Below are positions 1 to 13,673 of a stretch of 64,000 nucleotides of DNA, one piece after another. The stretch is from NCBI GenBank assembly GCA_963920525.1, contig OY986439.1, forward strand, positions 476,001 to 540,000, in the 5' to 3' direction. The stretch comes from Dichetophora obliterata (Eukaryota; Arthropoda; Insecta; Diptera; Sciomyzidae). The notes under the pieces are model-generated. The model was not told the DNA's origin. It ran no database searches and saw nothing but the letters and a program-made list of their open reading frames with translations. Positions within the stretch are counted from its first letter, which is position 1. Every line of letters begins with the position of its first letter. A program made the position numbers and the translations under genes.

Positions 1-184
1 CGACAATATTGACCGACAATTTCTAAGTGGAATGTTGGATAAGTGCGGAATCTATGATGAGATTACAATATATCATCATCCTACAAGCCACAAGCATCTG
101 GGTATCGCTCGCGTAGTCTTTGAAAACGTAAAATCGGCTCGGATGTGCATTGAAAAATACAAAAAAAAATCTGTGATGGGAAAG
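1..184 (+). CDS. Set1: Internal exon of a Set1-like histone methyltransferase (RRM part)
   Basis: The frame starting at base 2 is open for 61 codons and ends at the splice donor G|GTGAGT (185-190), so this is an internal exon cut by the window edge. The peptide begins DNIDRQFLSGMLDKCG, continues with HKHLGIARVVFE and ends KSVMGK. This is the shape of the N-terminal RNA-recognition motif of Set1/SETD1 proteins, the catalytic subunit of the COMPASS complex that methylates histone H3 lysine 4: a divergent RNP2 region, the conserved HLGxARVxF stretch in the RNP1 position, and a SVMG ending. The catalytic SET domain is not in the window. The next exon was not found; if the gene is whole, the following intron must hold the satellite. 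The identification rests on remembered family features; another RRM protein is possible. Confidence 0.65.
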
Positions 185-284
185 GTGAGTTGAAGAAATC
201 AGGTTTTCTTAATTTTTTTTATTGATTCTAACATTAAATGCAATTTGTAAGTTATAAAAAGAGCGTGAAGATAAATTCGTCAAT

Positions 285-645
285 CCGACGCTAACTTAGC
301 AAAGACTCAAACCAAAAATTTTGCTCCGCAAAAAGTTAAATTCGTACTTTTTGCTAAGTACGCATTTAATTTTGGGAGGAAATTTCTTTCCAAAAATAAA
401 ATCGTTCTTTTTGGAAAGTACGAATTTAACTTTTGCAAGGAAATTAAATTCGTTCTTTTTGGAAAGTACGAATTTAACTTTTGCAAGGAAATTAAATTCG
501 TTCTTTTTGGAAAGTACGAATTTAACTTTTGCAAGGAAATTAAATTCGTTCTTTCTACAAAGTAAGAATTTAACTTTTAGGAGGAAATTAAATTCGTTCT
601 ATTTGCAAAGTACGAGTTTTACTTTTGATTCAAAGAACGAATAAT
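285..645. repeat. 48-bp minisatellite
   Basis: TTTTGCAAGG recurs at 431, 479 and 527, giving a 48-bp unit, with diverged units on either side. Each unit contains TTAAATTCGT followed about 15 bases later by TACGAATTTAA, so it is itself an imperfect palindrome. Because 48 is a multiple of three, repetitive open frames appear on both strands; these are not genes. It lies in the presumed Set1 intron and abuts the satellite array. Confidence 0.85.
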
Positions 646-945
646 ACTAATTTTCAAATCAAAAATTCTCAAAATCTGTGCGTTACGATTTTTTGTTAAG
701 CATATCAAATGAAAGGTAATTAAACCACCTTTGTAACGATATATAGCTTATAGGGGCACAATTAAGACTTTTGTCATAAACATTTTTCAAATTGGCGCTC
801 ATGGTAGTAATAATACTATTTTTCAAATCAAAAATTCTCAAAATCTGTGCGTTACGTTACAAAATGATAAGCATATCAAATGAAAGGTAATCAAACCACC
901 TTTGTAACGATATATAGCTTATAGGGGCACAGTTAAGACTTAGCA
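643..945 (-). repeat. Inverted start of the satellite array
   Basis: About 1.7 satellite monomers lie here in the opposite orientation to the rest of the array: the segment containing GGTAATTAAACCACC is the complement of the plus-strand GGTGGTTTAATTACC. The orientation flips near 943-960, giving a head-to-head junction. Confidence 0.9.
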
Positions 946-950
946 GTTAA

Positions 951-3900
951 GCGCCAGTTTCACAACTTTTGAAAAATGTTTGTGACAAAAGTCTTAATAG
1001 TGCCCCTATAAGCTATATATCGTTACAAAGGTGGTTTAATTACCATTCATTTGATATGCTTAACAAAAAATCGTAACGCACAGATTTTGAGAATTTTTGA
1101 TTTGAAAATTAGTATTATTACTACCATGAGCGCCAATTTCACTACTTTTGAAAAATGTTTATGACAAAAGTCTTAATTGTGCCCCTATAAGCTATATATC
1201 ATTACAAAGGTGGTTTAATTACCTTTCATTTGATATGCTAAACAAAAAATTGTAACGCACAGATTTTGAGAATTTTTGATTTGAAGAATAATATTATTAC
1301 TACCATGAGCGCCAATTTCACTACTTTTGAAAAATGTTTATGACAAAAGTCTTAATTGTGCCCCTATAAGCTATATATCGTTACAAAGGTGCTTTAATTA
1401 CCTTTCATTTGATATGCTTAACAAAAAATCGTAACGCACAGATTTTGAGAATTTTTGATTTGAAAATTAGTATCATGAGCGCCAATTTTACTACTTTTGA
1501 AAAATGTTTATGACAAAAGTCTTAATTGTGCCCCTATAAGCTATATATCGTTACAAAGGTGGTTTAATTACCTTTCATTTGATATGCTTAACAAAAAATC
1601 GTAACGCACAGATTTTGAGAATTTTTGATTTGAAAATTAGTATCATGAGCGCCAGTTTCACAACTTTTGAAAAATTTTTGTGACAAAAGTTTTAATTGTG
1701 CCCCTATAAGCTATATATCGTTACAAAGGTGGTTTAATTACCTTTCATTTTATATGCTTAACAAAAAATCGTAACGCACAGATTTTGAGAATTTTTGATT
1801 TGAAAAATAGTATTATTACTACCATGAGCGCCAATTTCACTACTTTTGAAAAATGTTTATGACAAAAGTTTTAATTGTGCCCCTATAAGCTATATATCGT
1901 TACAAAGGTGGTTTAATTACCTTTCATTTGATATGCTTAACAAAAAATCGTAACGCACAGATTTTGAGAATTTTTGATTTGAAAATTAGTATCATGAGCG
2001 CCAGTTTCACAACTTTTGAAAAATTTTTGTGACAAAAGTTTTAATTGTGCCCCTATAAGCTATATATCGTTACAAAGGTGGTTTAATTACCTTTCATTTG
2101 ATATGCTTAACAAAAAATCGTAACGCACAGATTTTGAGAATTTTTGATTTGAAAAATAGTATTATTACTACCATGAGCGCCAATTTCACTACTTTTGAAA
2201 AATGTTTATGACAAAAGTTTTAATTGTGCCCCTATAAGCTATATATCGTTACAAAGGTGGTTTAATTACCTTTCATTTGATATGCTTAACAAAAAATCGT
2301 AACGCACAGATTTTGAGAATTTTTGATTTGAAAATTAGTATCATGAGCGCCAGTTTCACAACTTTTGAAAAATTTTTGTGACAAAAGTTTTAATTGTGCC
2401 CCTATAAGCTATATATCGTTACAAAGGTGGTTTAATTACCTTTCATTTGATATGCTTAACAAAAAATCGTAACGCACAGATTTTGAGAATTTTTGATTTG
2501 AAAAATAGTATTATTACTACCATGAGCGCCAATTTCACTACTTTTGAAAAATGTTTATGACAAAAGTCTTAATTGTGCCCCTATAAGCTATAAGCTATAT
2601 AACCACAAAGGTGGTTTAATTACCTTTCATTTGATATGCTTAACAAAAAATCGTAACGCACAGATTTTGAGAATTTTTGATTTGAAAAATAGTATTATTA
2701 CTACCATGAGCGCCAATTTCACTACTTTTGAAAAATGTTTATGACAAAAGTCTTAATTGTACCCCATAAATAATTACCATTCATTTGATATGCTTAACAA
2801 AAAATCGTAACGCACAGATTTTGAGAATTTTTGATTTGAAAAATAGTATTATTACTACCATGAGCGCCAATTTCACTACTTTTGAAAAATGTTTATGACA
2901 AAAGTCTTAATTGTGCCCCTATAAGCTATATATCGTTACAAAGGTGGTTTAATTACCTTTTATTTGCTATGCTTAACAAAAAATCGTAACGCACAGATTT
3001 TGAGAATTTTTGATTTGAAAATTAGTATCATGAGCGCCAGTTTCACAACATTTAAAAAATGTTTGTGACAAAAGTCTTAATTGTGCCCCTATAAGCTATA
3101 TATCGTTACAAAGGTGGTTTAATTACCTTTCATTTGATATGCTTAACAAAAAATCGTAACGCACAGATTTTGAGAATTTTTGATTTGAAAAATAGTATTA
3201 TTACTACCATGAGCGCCAATTTCACTACTTTTGAAAAATGTTTGTGACTAAAGTCTTAATTGTGCCTTTATAAGCTATATATCGTTACAAAGGTGGTTTA
3301 ATTACCTTTCATTTGATATGCTTAACAAAAAATCGTAACGCACAGATTTTGAGAATTTTTGATTTGAAAAATAGTATTATTACTACCATGAGCGCCAATT
3401 TCACTACTTTTGAAAAATGTTTATGACAAAAGTCTTAATTGTGCCCCTATAAGCTATATATCGTTACAAAGGTGGTTTAATTACCTTTCATTTGATATGC
3501 TTAACAAAAAATCGTAACGCACAGATTTTGAGAATTTTTGATTTGAAAAATAGTATTATTACTACCATGAGCGCCAATTTCACTACTTTTGAAAAATGTT
3601 TATGACAAAAGTCTTAATTGTGCCCCTATAAGCTATATATCGTTACAAAGGTGGTTTAATTACCTTTCATTTGATATGCTTAATAAAAAATCGTAACGCA
3701 CAGATTTTGAGAATTTTTGATTTGAAAATTAGTATCATGAGCGCCAGTTTCACAACTTTTGAAAAATGTTTGTGACAAAAGTCTTAATTGTGCCCCTATA
3801 AGCTATATATCGTTACAAAGGTGGTTTAATTACCTTTCATTTGATATGCTTAACAAAAAATCGTAACGCACAGATTTTGACAATTTTTGATTTGAAAATT

Positions 3901-6900
3901 AGTATCATGAGCGCCAGTTTCACAACTTTTGAAAAATGTTTGTGACAAAAGTCTTAATTGTGCCCCTATAAGCTATATATCGTTACAAAGGTGGTTTAAT
4001 TACCTTTCATTTGATATGCTTAACAAAAAATCGTAACGCACAGATTTTGAGAATTTTTAATTTGAAAATTAGTATCATGAGCGCCAGTTTCACAACTTTG
4101 GAAAATGTTTGTGACAAAAGTCTTAATTGTGCCCCTATAAGCTATATATCGTTACAAAGGTGGTTTAATTACCTTTCATTTGATATGCTTAACAAAAAAT
4201 CGTAACGCACAGATTTTGAGAATTTTTGATTTGAAAAATAGTATTATTACTACCATGAGCGCCAATTTCACTACTTTTGAAAAATGTTTATGACAAAAGT
4301 CTTAATTGTGCCCCTATAAGCTATATATCGTTACAAAGGTGGTTTAATTACCTTTCATTTGATATGCTTAACAAAAAATCGTAACGCACAGATTTTGAGA
4401 ATTTTTGATTTGAAAAATAGTATTATTACTACCATGAGCGCCAATTTCACTACTTTTGAAAAATGTTTATGACAAAAGTCTTAATTGTGCCCCTATAAGC
4501 TATATATCGTTACAAAGGTGGTTTAATTACCTTTCATTTGATATGCTTAACAAAAAATCGTAACGCACAGATTTTGAGAATTTTTGATTTGAAAATTAGT
4601 ATTATTACTACCATGAGCGCCAATTTCACTACTTTTGAAAAATGTTTATGACAAAAGTCTTAATTGTGCCCCTATAAGCTATATATCGTTACAAAGGTGG
4701 TTTAATTACCTTTCATTTGATATGCTTAACAAAAAATCGTAACGCACAGATTTTGAGAATTTTTGATTTGAAAATTAGTATCATGAGCGCCAGTTTCACA
4801 ACTTTTGAAAAATGTTTGTGACAAAAGTCTTAATTGTGCCCCTATAAGCTATATATCGTTACAAAGGTGGTTTAATTACCTTTCATTTGATATGCTTAAC
4901 AAAAAATCGTAACGCACAGATTTTGAGAATTTTTGATTTGAAAATTAGTATCATGAGCGCCAGTTTCACAACTTTTGAAAAATGTTTGTGACAAAAGTCT
5001 TAATTGTGCCCCTATAAGCTATATATCGTTACAAAGGTGGTTTAATTACCTTTCATTTGATATGCTTAACAAAAAATCGTAACGCACAGATTTTGAGAAT
5101 TTTTGATTTGAAAAATAGTATTATTACTACCATGAGCGCCAATTTCACTACTTTTGAAAAATGTTTATGACAAAAGTCTTAATTGTGCCTCTATAAGCTA
5201 TATATCGTTACAAAGGTGGTTTAATTACCTTTCATTTGATATGCTTAACAAAAAATCGTAACGCACAGATTTTGAGAATTTTTGATTTGAAAATTAGTAT
5301 CATGAGCGCCAGTTTCACAACTTTTGAAAAATGTTTGTGACAAAAGTCTTAATTGTGCCCCTATAAGCTATATATCGTTACAAAGGTGGTTTAATTACCT
5401 TTCATTTGATATGCTTAACAAAAAATCGTAACGCACAGATTTTGAGAATTTTTGATTTGAAAATTAGTATCATGAGCGCCAGTTTCACAACATTTAAAAA
5501 ATGTTTGTGACAAAAGTCTTTATTGTGCCCCTATAAGCTATATATCGTTACAAAGGTGGTTTAATTACCTTTCATTTGATATGCTTAACAAAAAATCGTA
5601 ACGCACAGATTTTGAGAATTTTTGATTTGAAAAATAGTATTATTACTACCATGAGCGCCAATTTCACTACTTTTGAAAAATGTTTATGACAAAAGTATTA
5701 ATTGTGCCCCTATAAGCTATATACCGTTACAAAAATGGTTTAATTACCTTTCATTTGATATGCTTAACAAAAAATCGTAACGCACAGATTTTGAGAATTT
5801 TTGATTTGAAAAATAGTATTATTACTACCATGAGCGCCAATTTCACTACTTTTGAAAAATGTTTATGACAAAAGTCTTAATTGTGCCTCTATAAGCTATA
5901 TATCGTTACAAAGGTGGTTTAATTACCTTTCATTTGATATGCTTAACAAAAAATCGTAACGCACAGATTTTGAGAATTTTTGATTTAAAAAATAGTATTA
6001 TTACTACCATGAGCGCCAATTTCACTACTTTTGAGAAATGTTTGTGACAAAAGTCTTAATTGTGCCCCTATAAGCTATATATCGTTACAAAGGTGGTTTA
6101 ATTACCTTTCATTTGATATGCTTAACAAAAAATCGTAACGCACAGATTTTGAGAATTTTTGATTTGAAAAATAGTATTATTACTACCATGAGCGCCAATT
6201 TCACTACTTTTGAAAAATGTTTATGACAAAAGTCTAGATTGTGCCCCTATAAGCTATATATCGTTACAAAGGTGGTTTAATTACCTTTCATTTGATATGC
6301 TTAACAAAAAATCGTAACGCACAGATTTTGAGAATTTTTGATTTGAAAAATAGTATTATTACTACCATGAGCGCCAATTTCACTACTTTTGAAAAATGTT
6401 TATGACAAAAGTCTTAATTGTGCCCCTATAAGCTATATATCGTTACAAAGGTGGTTTAATTACCTTTCATTTGATATGCTAAACAAAAAATCGTAACGCA
6501 CAGATTTTGAGAATTTTTGATTTGAAAATTAGTATCATGAGCGCCAGTTTCACAACTTTTGAAAAATGTTTGTGACAAAAGTCTTAATTGTGCCCCTATA
6601 AGCTATATATCGTTACAAAGGTGGTTTAATTACCTTTCATTTGATATGCTTAACAAAAAATCGTAACGCACAGATTTTGAGAATTTTTGATTTGAAAAAT
6701 AGTATTATTACTACCATGAGCGCCAATTTCACTACTTTTGAAAAATGTTTATGACAAAAGTCTTAATTGTGCCCCTATAAGCTATATATCGTTACAAAGG
6801 TGGTTTAATTACCTTTCATTTGATATGCTTAACAAAAAATCGTAACGCACAGATTTTGAGAATTTTTGATTTGAAAAATAGTATTATTACTACCATGAGC

Positions 6901-9900
6901 GCCGATTTCACTACTTTTGAGAAATGTTTGTGACAAAAGTCTTAATTGTGCCCCTATAAGCTATATATCGTTACAAAGGTGGTTTAATTACCTTTCATTT
7001 GATATGCTTAACAAAAAATCGTAACGCACAGATTTTGAGAATTTTTGATTTGAAAATTAGTATCATGAGCGCCAGTTTCACAACTTTTGAAAAATGTTTG
7101 TGACAAAAGTCTTAATTGTGCCCCTATAAGCTATATATCGTTACAAAGGTGGTTTAATTACCTTTCATTTGATATGCTTAACAAAAAATCGTAACGCACA
7201 GATTTTGAGAATTTTTGATTTAAAAAATAGTATTATTACTACCATGAGCGCCAATTTCACTACTTTTGAGAAATGTTTGTGACAAAAGTCTTAATTGTGC
7301 CCCTATAAGCTATATATCGTTACAAAGGTGGTTTAATTACCTTTCATTTGATATGCTTAACAAAAAATCGTAACGCACAGATTTTGAGAATTTTTGATTT
7401 GAAAAATAGTATTATTACTACCATGAGCGCCAATTTCACTACTTTTGAAAAATGTTTATGACAAAAGTCTAGATTGTGCCCCTATAAGCTATATATCGTT
7501 ACAAAGGTGGTTTAATTACCTTTCATTTGATATGCTTAACAAAAAATCGTAACGCACAGATTTTGAGAATTTTTGATTTGAAAAATAGTATTATTACTAC
7601 CATGAGCGCCAATTTCACTACTTTTGAAAAATGTTTATGACAAAAGTCTTAATTGTGCCCCTATAAGCTATATATCGTTACAAAGGTGGTTTAATTACCT
7701 TTCATTTGATATGCTTAACAAAAAATCGTAACGCACAGATTTTGAGAATTTTTGATTTGAAAATTAGTATCATGAGCGCCAGTTTCACAACTTTTGGAAA
7801 ATGTTTGTGACAAAAGTCTTAATTGTGCCCCTAAAAGCTATATATCGTTACAAAGGTGGTTTAATTACCTTTCATTTGATATGCTTAACAAAAAATCGTA
7901 ACGCACAGATTTTGAGAATTTTTAATTTGAAAAATAGTATTATTACTACCATGAGCGCCAATTTCACTACTTTTGAAAAATGTTTATGACAAAAGTCTTA
8001 ATTGTGCCCCTATAAGCTATATATCGTTACAAAGGTGGTTTAATTACCTTTCATTTGATATGCTTAATAAAAAATCGTAACGCACAGATTTTGAGAATTT
8101 TTGATTTGAAAATTAGTATCATGAGCGCCAGTTTCACAACTTTTGAAAAATGTTTGTGACAAAAGTCTTAATTGTGCCCCTATAAGCTATATATCGTTAC
8201 AAAGGTGGTTTAATTACCTTTCATTTGATATGCTTAACAAAAAATCGTAACGCACAGATTTTGAGAATTTTTGATTTGAAAATTAGTATTATTACTACCA
8301 TGAGCGCCAATTTCACTACTTTTGAAAAATGTTTATGACAAAAGTCTTAATTGTGCCCCTATAAGCTATATATCGTTACAAAGGTGGTTTAATTACCTTT
8401 CATTTGATATGCTTAACAAAAAATCGTAACGCACAGATTTTGAGAATTTTTGATTTGAAAAATAGTATTATTACTACCATGAGCGCCAATTTCACTACTT
8501 TTGAAAAATGTTTATGACAAAAGTCTTAATTGTGCCCCTATAAGCTATATATCGTTACAAAGGTGGTTTAATTACCTTTCATTTGATATGCTTAACAAAA
8601 AATCGTAACGCACAGATTTTGAGAATTTTTGATTTGAAAATTAGTATCATGAGCGCCAGTTTCACAACTTTTGAAAAATGTTTGTGACAAAAGTCTTAAT
8701 TGTGCCCCTATAAGCTATATATCGTTACAAAGGTGGTTTAATTACCTTTCATTTGATATGCTTAACAAAAAATCGTAACGCACAGATTTTGAGAATTTTT
8801 GATTTGAAAAATTAGTATCACGAGCGCCAGTTTCACAACTTTTGAAAAATGTTTGTGACAAAAGTCTTAATTGTGCCCCTATAAGCTATATATCGTTACA
8901 AAGGTGGTTTAATTACCTTTCATTTGATATGCTTAACAAAAAATCGTAACGCACAGATTTTGAGAATTTTTGATTTGAAAAATAGTATTATTACTACCAT
9001 GAGCGCCAATTTCACTACTTTTGAAAAATGTTTATGACAAAAGTCTTAATTGTGCCCCTATAAGCTATATATCGTTACAAAGGTGGTTTAATTACCTTTC
9101 ATTTGATATGCTTAACAAAAAATCGTAACGCACAGATTTTGAGAATTTTTGATTTGAAAAATTAGTATCACGAGCGCCAGTTTCACAACTTTTGAAAAAT
9201 GTTTGTGACAAAAGTCTTAATTGTGCCCCTATAAGCTATATATCGTTACAAAGGTGGTTTAATTACCTTTCATTTGATATGCTTAACAAAAAATCGTAAC
9301 GCACAGATTTTGAGAATTTTTGATTTGAAAAATAGTATTATTACTACCATGAGCGCCAATTTCACTACTTTTGAAAAATGTTTATGACAAAAGTCTTAAT
9401 TGTGCCTCTATAAGCTATATATCGTTACAAAGGTGGTTTAATTACCTTTCATTTGATATGCTTAACAAAAAATCGTAACGCACAGATTTTGAGAATTTTT
9501 GATTTGAAAAATAGTATTATTACTACCATGAGCGCCAATTTCACTACTTTTGAAAAATGTTTATGACAAAAGTCTAGATTGTGCCCCTATAAGCTATATA
9601 TCGTTACAAAGGTGGTTTAATTACCTTTCATTTGATATGCTTAACAAAAAATCGTAACGCACAGATTTTGAGAATTTTTGATTTGAAAAATAGTATTATT
9701 ACTACCATGAGCGCCAATTTCTCTACTTTTGAAAAATGTTTATGACAAAAGTCTTAATTGTGCCCCTATAAGCTATATATCGTTACAAAGGTGGTTTAAT
9801 TACCTTTCATTTGATATGCTTAACAAAAAATCGTAACGCACAGATTTTGAGAATTTTTGATTTGAAAAATAGTATTATTACTACCATGAGCGCCAATTTC

Positions 9901-12900
9901 ACTACTTTTGAAAAATGTTTATGACAAAAGTCTTAATTGTGCCCCTATAAGCTATATATCGTTACAAAGGTGGTTTAATTACCTTTCATTTGATATGCTT
10001 AACAAAAAATCGTAACGCACAGATTTTGAGAATTTTTGATTTGAAAATTAGTATCATGAGCGCCAGTTTCACAACTTTTGAAAAATGTTTGTGACAAAAG
10101 TCTTAATTGTGCCCCTATAAGCTATATATCGTTACAAAGGTGGTTTAATTACCTTTCATTTGATATGCTTAACAAAAAATCGTAACGCACAGATTTTGAG
10201 AATTTTTGATTTGAAAAATAGTATTATTACTACCATGAGCGCCAATTTCACTACTTTTGAAAAATGTTTATGACAAAAGTCTTAATTGTGCCCCTATAAG
10301 CTATATATCGTTACAAAGGTGGTTTAATTACCTTTCATTTGATATGCTTAACAAAAAATCGTAACGCACAGATTTTGAGAATTTTTGATTTGAAAAATAG
10401 TATTATTACTACCATGAGCGCCAATTTCACTACTTTTGAAAAATGTTTATGACAAAAGTATTAATTGTGCCCCTATAAGCTATATACCGTTACAAAAATG
10501 GTTTAATTACCTTTCATTTGATATGCTTAACAAAAAATCGTAACGCACAGATTTTGAGAATTTTTGATTTGAAAAATAGTATTATTACTACCATGAGCGC
10601 CAATTTCACTACTTTTGAAAAATGTTTATGACAAAAGTCTTAATTGTGCCCCTATAAGCTATATATCGTTACAAAGGTGGTTTAATTACCTTTCATTTGA
10701 TATGCTTAACAAAAAATCGTAACGCACAGATTTTGAGAATTTTTGATTTGAAAATTAGTATCATGAGCGCCAGTTTCACAACTTTTGAAAAATGTTTGTG
10801 ACAAAAGTCTTAATTGTGCCCCTATAAGCTATATATCGTTACAAAGGTGGTTTAATTACCTTTCATTTGATATGCTTAACAAAAAATCGTAACGCACAGA
10901 TTTTGAGAATTTTTGATTTGAAAAATAGTATTATTACTACCATGAGCGCCAATTTCACTACTTTTGAAAAATGTTTATGACAAAAGTCTTAATTGTGTCC
11001 CTATAAGCTATATATCGTTACAAAGGTGGTTTAATTACCTTTCATTTGATATGCTTAACAAAAAATCGTAACGCACAGATTTTGAGAATTTTTGATTTGA
11101 AAAATAGTATTATTACTACCATGAGCGCCAATTTCACTACTTTTGAAAAATGTTTATGACAAAAGTCTTGATTGTGCCCCTATAAGCTATATATCGTTAC
11201 AAAGGTGGTTTAATTACCTTTCATTTGATATGCTTAACAAAAAATCGTAACGCACAGATTTTGAGAATTTTTGATTTGAAAAAAAGTATTATTACTACCA
11301 TGAGCGCCAATTTCACTACTTTTGAAAAATGTTTATGACAAAAGTCTTAATTGTGCCCCTATAAGCTATATATCGTTACAAAGGTGGTTTAATTACCTTT
11401 CATTTGATATGCTTAACAAAAAATCGTAACGCACAGATTTTGAGAATTTTTGATTTGAAAATTAGTATCATGAGCGCCAGTTTCACAACTTTTGAAAAAT
11501 GTGACAAAAGTCTTAATTGTGCCCCTATAAGCTATATATCGTTACAAAGGTGGTTTAATTACCTTTCATTTGATATGCTTAACAAAAAATCGTAACGCAC
11601 AGATTTTGAGAATTTTTGATTTGAAAATTAGTATCATGAGCGCCAGTTTCACAACTTTATAAAAATGTTTATGACAAAAGTCTTAATTGTGCCCCTATAA
11701 GCTATATATCGTTACAAAGGTGGTTTAATTACCTTTCATTTGATATGCTTAACAAAAAATCGTAACGCACAGATTTTGAGAATTTTTGATTTGAAAAATA
11801 GTATTATTACTACCATGAGCGCCAATTTCACTACTTTTGAAAAATGTTTATGACAAAAGTCTTAATTGTGCCCCTATAAGCTATATATCGTTACAAAGGT
11901 GGTTTAATTACCTTTCATTTGATATGCTTAACAAAAAATCGTAACGCACAGATTTTGAGAATTTTTGATTTGAAAATTAGTATCATGAGCGCCAGTTTCA
12001 CAACTTTTGAAAAATGTTTATGACAAAAGTCTTAATTGTGCCCCTATAAGCTATATATCGTTACAAAGGTGGTTTAATTACCTTTCATTTGATATGCTTA
12101 ACAAAAAATCGTAACGCACAGATTTTGAGAATTTTTGATTTGAAAAATAGTATTATTACTACCATGAGCGCCAATTTCACTACTTTTGAAAAATGTTTAT
12201 GACAAAAGTCTTAATTGTGCCCCTATAAGCTATATATCGTTACAAAGGTGGTTTAATTACCTTTCATTTGATATGCTTAACAAAAAATCGTAACGCACAG
12301 ATTTTGAGAATTTTTGATTTGAAAATTAGTATCATGAGCGCCAGTTTCACAACATTTGAAAAATGTTTGTGACAAAATTCTTAATTGTGCCCCTATAAGC
12401 TATATATCGTTACAAAGGTGGTTTAATTACCTTTCATTTGATATGCTTAACAAAAAATCGTAACGCACAGATTTTGAGAATTTTTGATTTGAAAAATAGT
12501 ATAATTACTAACATGAGCGCCAATTTCACTACTTTTGAAAAATGTTTATGACAAAAGTCTTAATTGTGCCCCTATAAGCTATATATCGTTACAAAGGTGG
12601 TTTAATTACCTTTCATTTGATATGCTTAACAAAAAATCGTAACGCACAGATTTTGAGAATTTTTGATTTGAAAAATAGTATTATTACTACCATGAGCGCC
12701 AATTTCACTACTTTTGAAAAATGTTTATGACAAAAGTCTTAATTGTGCCCCTATAAGCTATATATCGTTACAAAGGTGGTTTAATTACCTTTCATTTGAT
12801 ATGCTTAACAAAAAATCGTAACGCACAGATTTTGAGAATTTTTGATTTGAAAAATAGTATTATTACTACCATGAGCGCCAATTTCACTACTTTTGAAAAA

Positions 12901-13673
12901 TGTTTATGACAAAAGTCTTAATTGTGCCCCTATAAGCTATATATCGTTACAAAGGTGGTTTAATTACCTTTCGTAAAAAATCGTAACGCACAGATTTTGA
13001 GAATTTTTGATTTGAAAAATAGTATTATTACTACCATGAGCGCCAATTTCACTACTTTTGAAAAATGTTTATGACAAAAGTCTTAATTGTGCCCCTATAA
13101 GCTATATATCGTTACAAAGGTGGTTTAATTACCTTTCATTTGATATGCTTAACAAAAAATCGTAACGCACAGATTTTGAGAATTTTTGATTTGAAAATTA
13201 GTATCATGAGCACCAGTTTCACAACTTTTGAAAAATGTTTGTGACAAAAGTCTTAATTGTGCCCCTATAAGCTATATATCGTTACAAAGGTGGTTTAATT
13301 ACCTTTCATTTGATATGCTTAACAAAAAATCGTAACGCACAGATTTTGAGAATTTTTGATTTGAAAAATAGTATTATTACTACCATGAGCGCCAATTTCA
13401 CTACTTTTGAAAAATGTTTATGACAAAAGTCTTAATTGTGCCCCTATAAGCTATATATCGTTACAAAGGTGGTTTAATTACCTTTCATTTGATATGCTTA
13501 ACAAAAAATCGTAACGCACAGATTTTGAGAATTTTTGATTTGAAAAATAGTATTATTACTACCATGAGCGCCAATTTCACTACTTTTGAAAAATGTTTAT
13601 GACAAAAGTCTTAATTGTGCCCCTATAAGCTATATATCGTTACAAAGGTGGTTTAATTACCTTTCATTTGATA
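951..13673 (+). repeat. Satellite DNA array, two interspersed monomer types (179 and 170 bp)
   Basis: About 73 near-identical head-to-tail monomers. Spacings are exact where measured: the TGCCCCTATAAG start recurs at 3441, 3620 (179 bp), 3790 (170) and 3960 (170). The long monomer reads AGTATTATTACTACCATGAG where the short one reads AGTATCATGAG, a 9-bp difference, and the types also differ at linked sites (GCCAATTTCACTAC against GCCAGTTTCACAAC). The types alternate irregularly. Rare marked variants reveal larger duplications: GATTTAAAAAATAG at 5982 and 7217, and AGTCTAGATT at 6231 and 7466, are both exactly 1,235 bp apart, equal to five long plus two short monomers. One partial monomer lacks part of its middle (about 12,970-12,985). 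The array stops mid-monomer at 13,673. No gene is seen within it; short open frames are repeat artefacts. Confidence 0.97.

Noticed and set aside
321..644. Open frames on both strands with repeated KLNSYF / KLNSFF units
   Set aside because: They are produced by the 48-bp minisatellite, whose length is a multiple of three; no start context, no domain, and both strands behave alike.
2544..11595. Several 62-66 codon frames inside the tandem array
   Set aside because: The same monomer read through in a phase that happens to lack a stop because of small indels; not genes.
951..13673. Regular array considered as a CRISPR-like locus
   Set aside because: No unique spacers: the whole 170-179 bp unit repeats. 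The context is eukaryotic satellite DNA.
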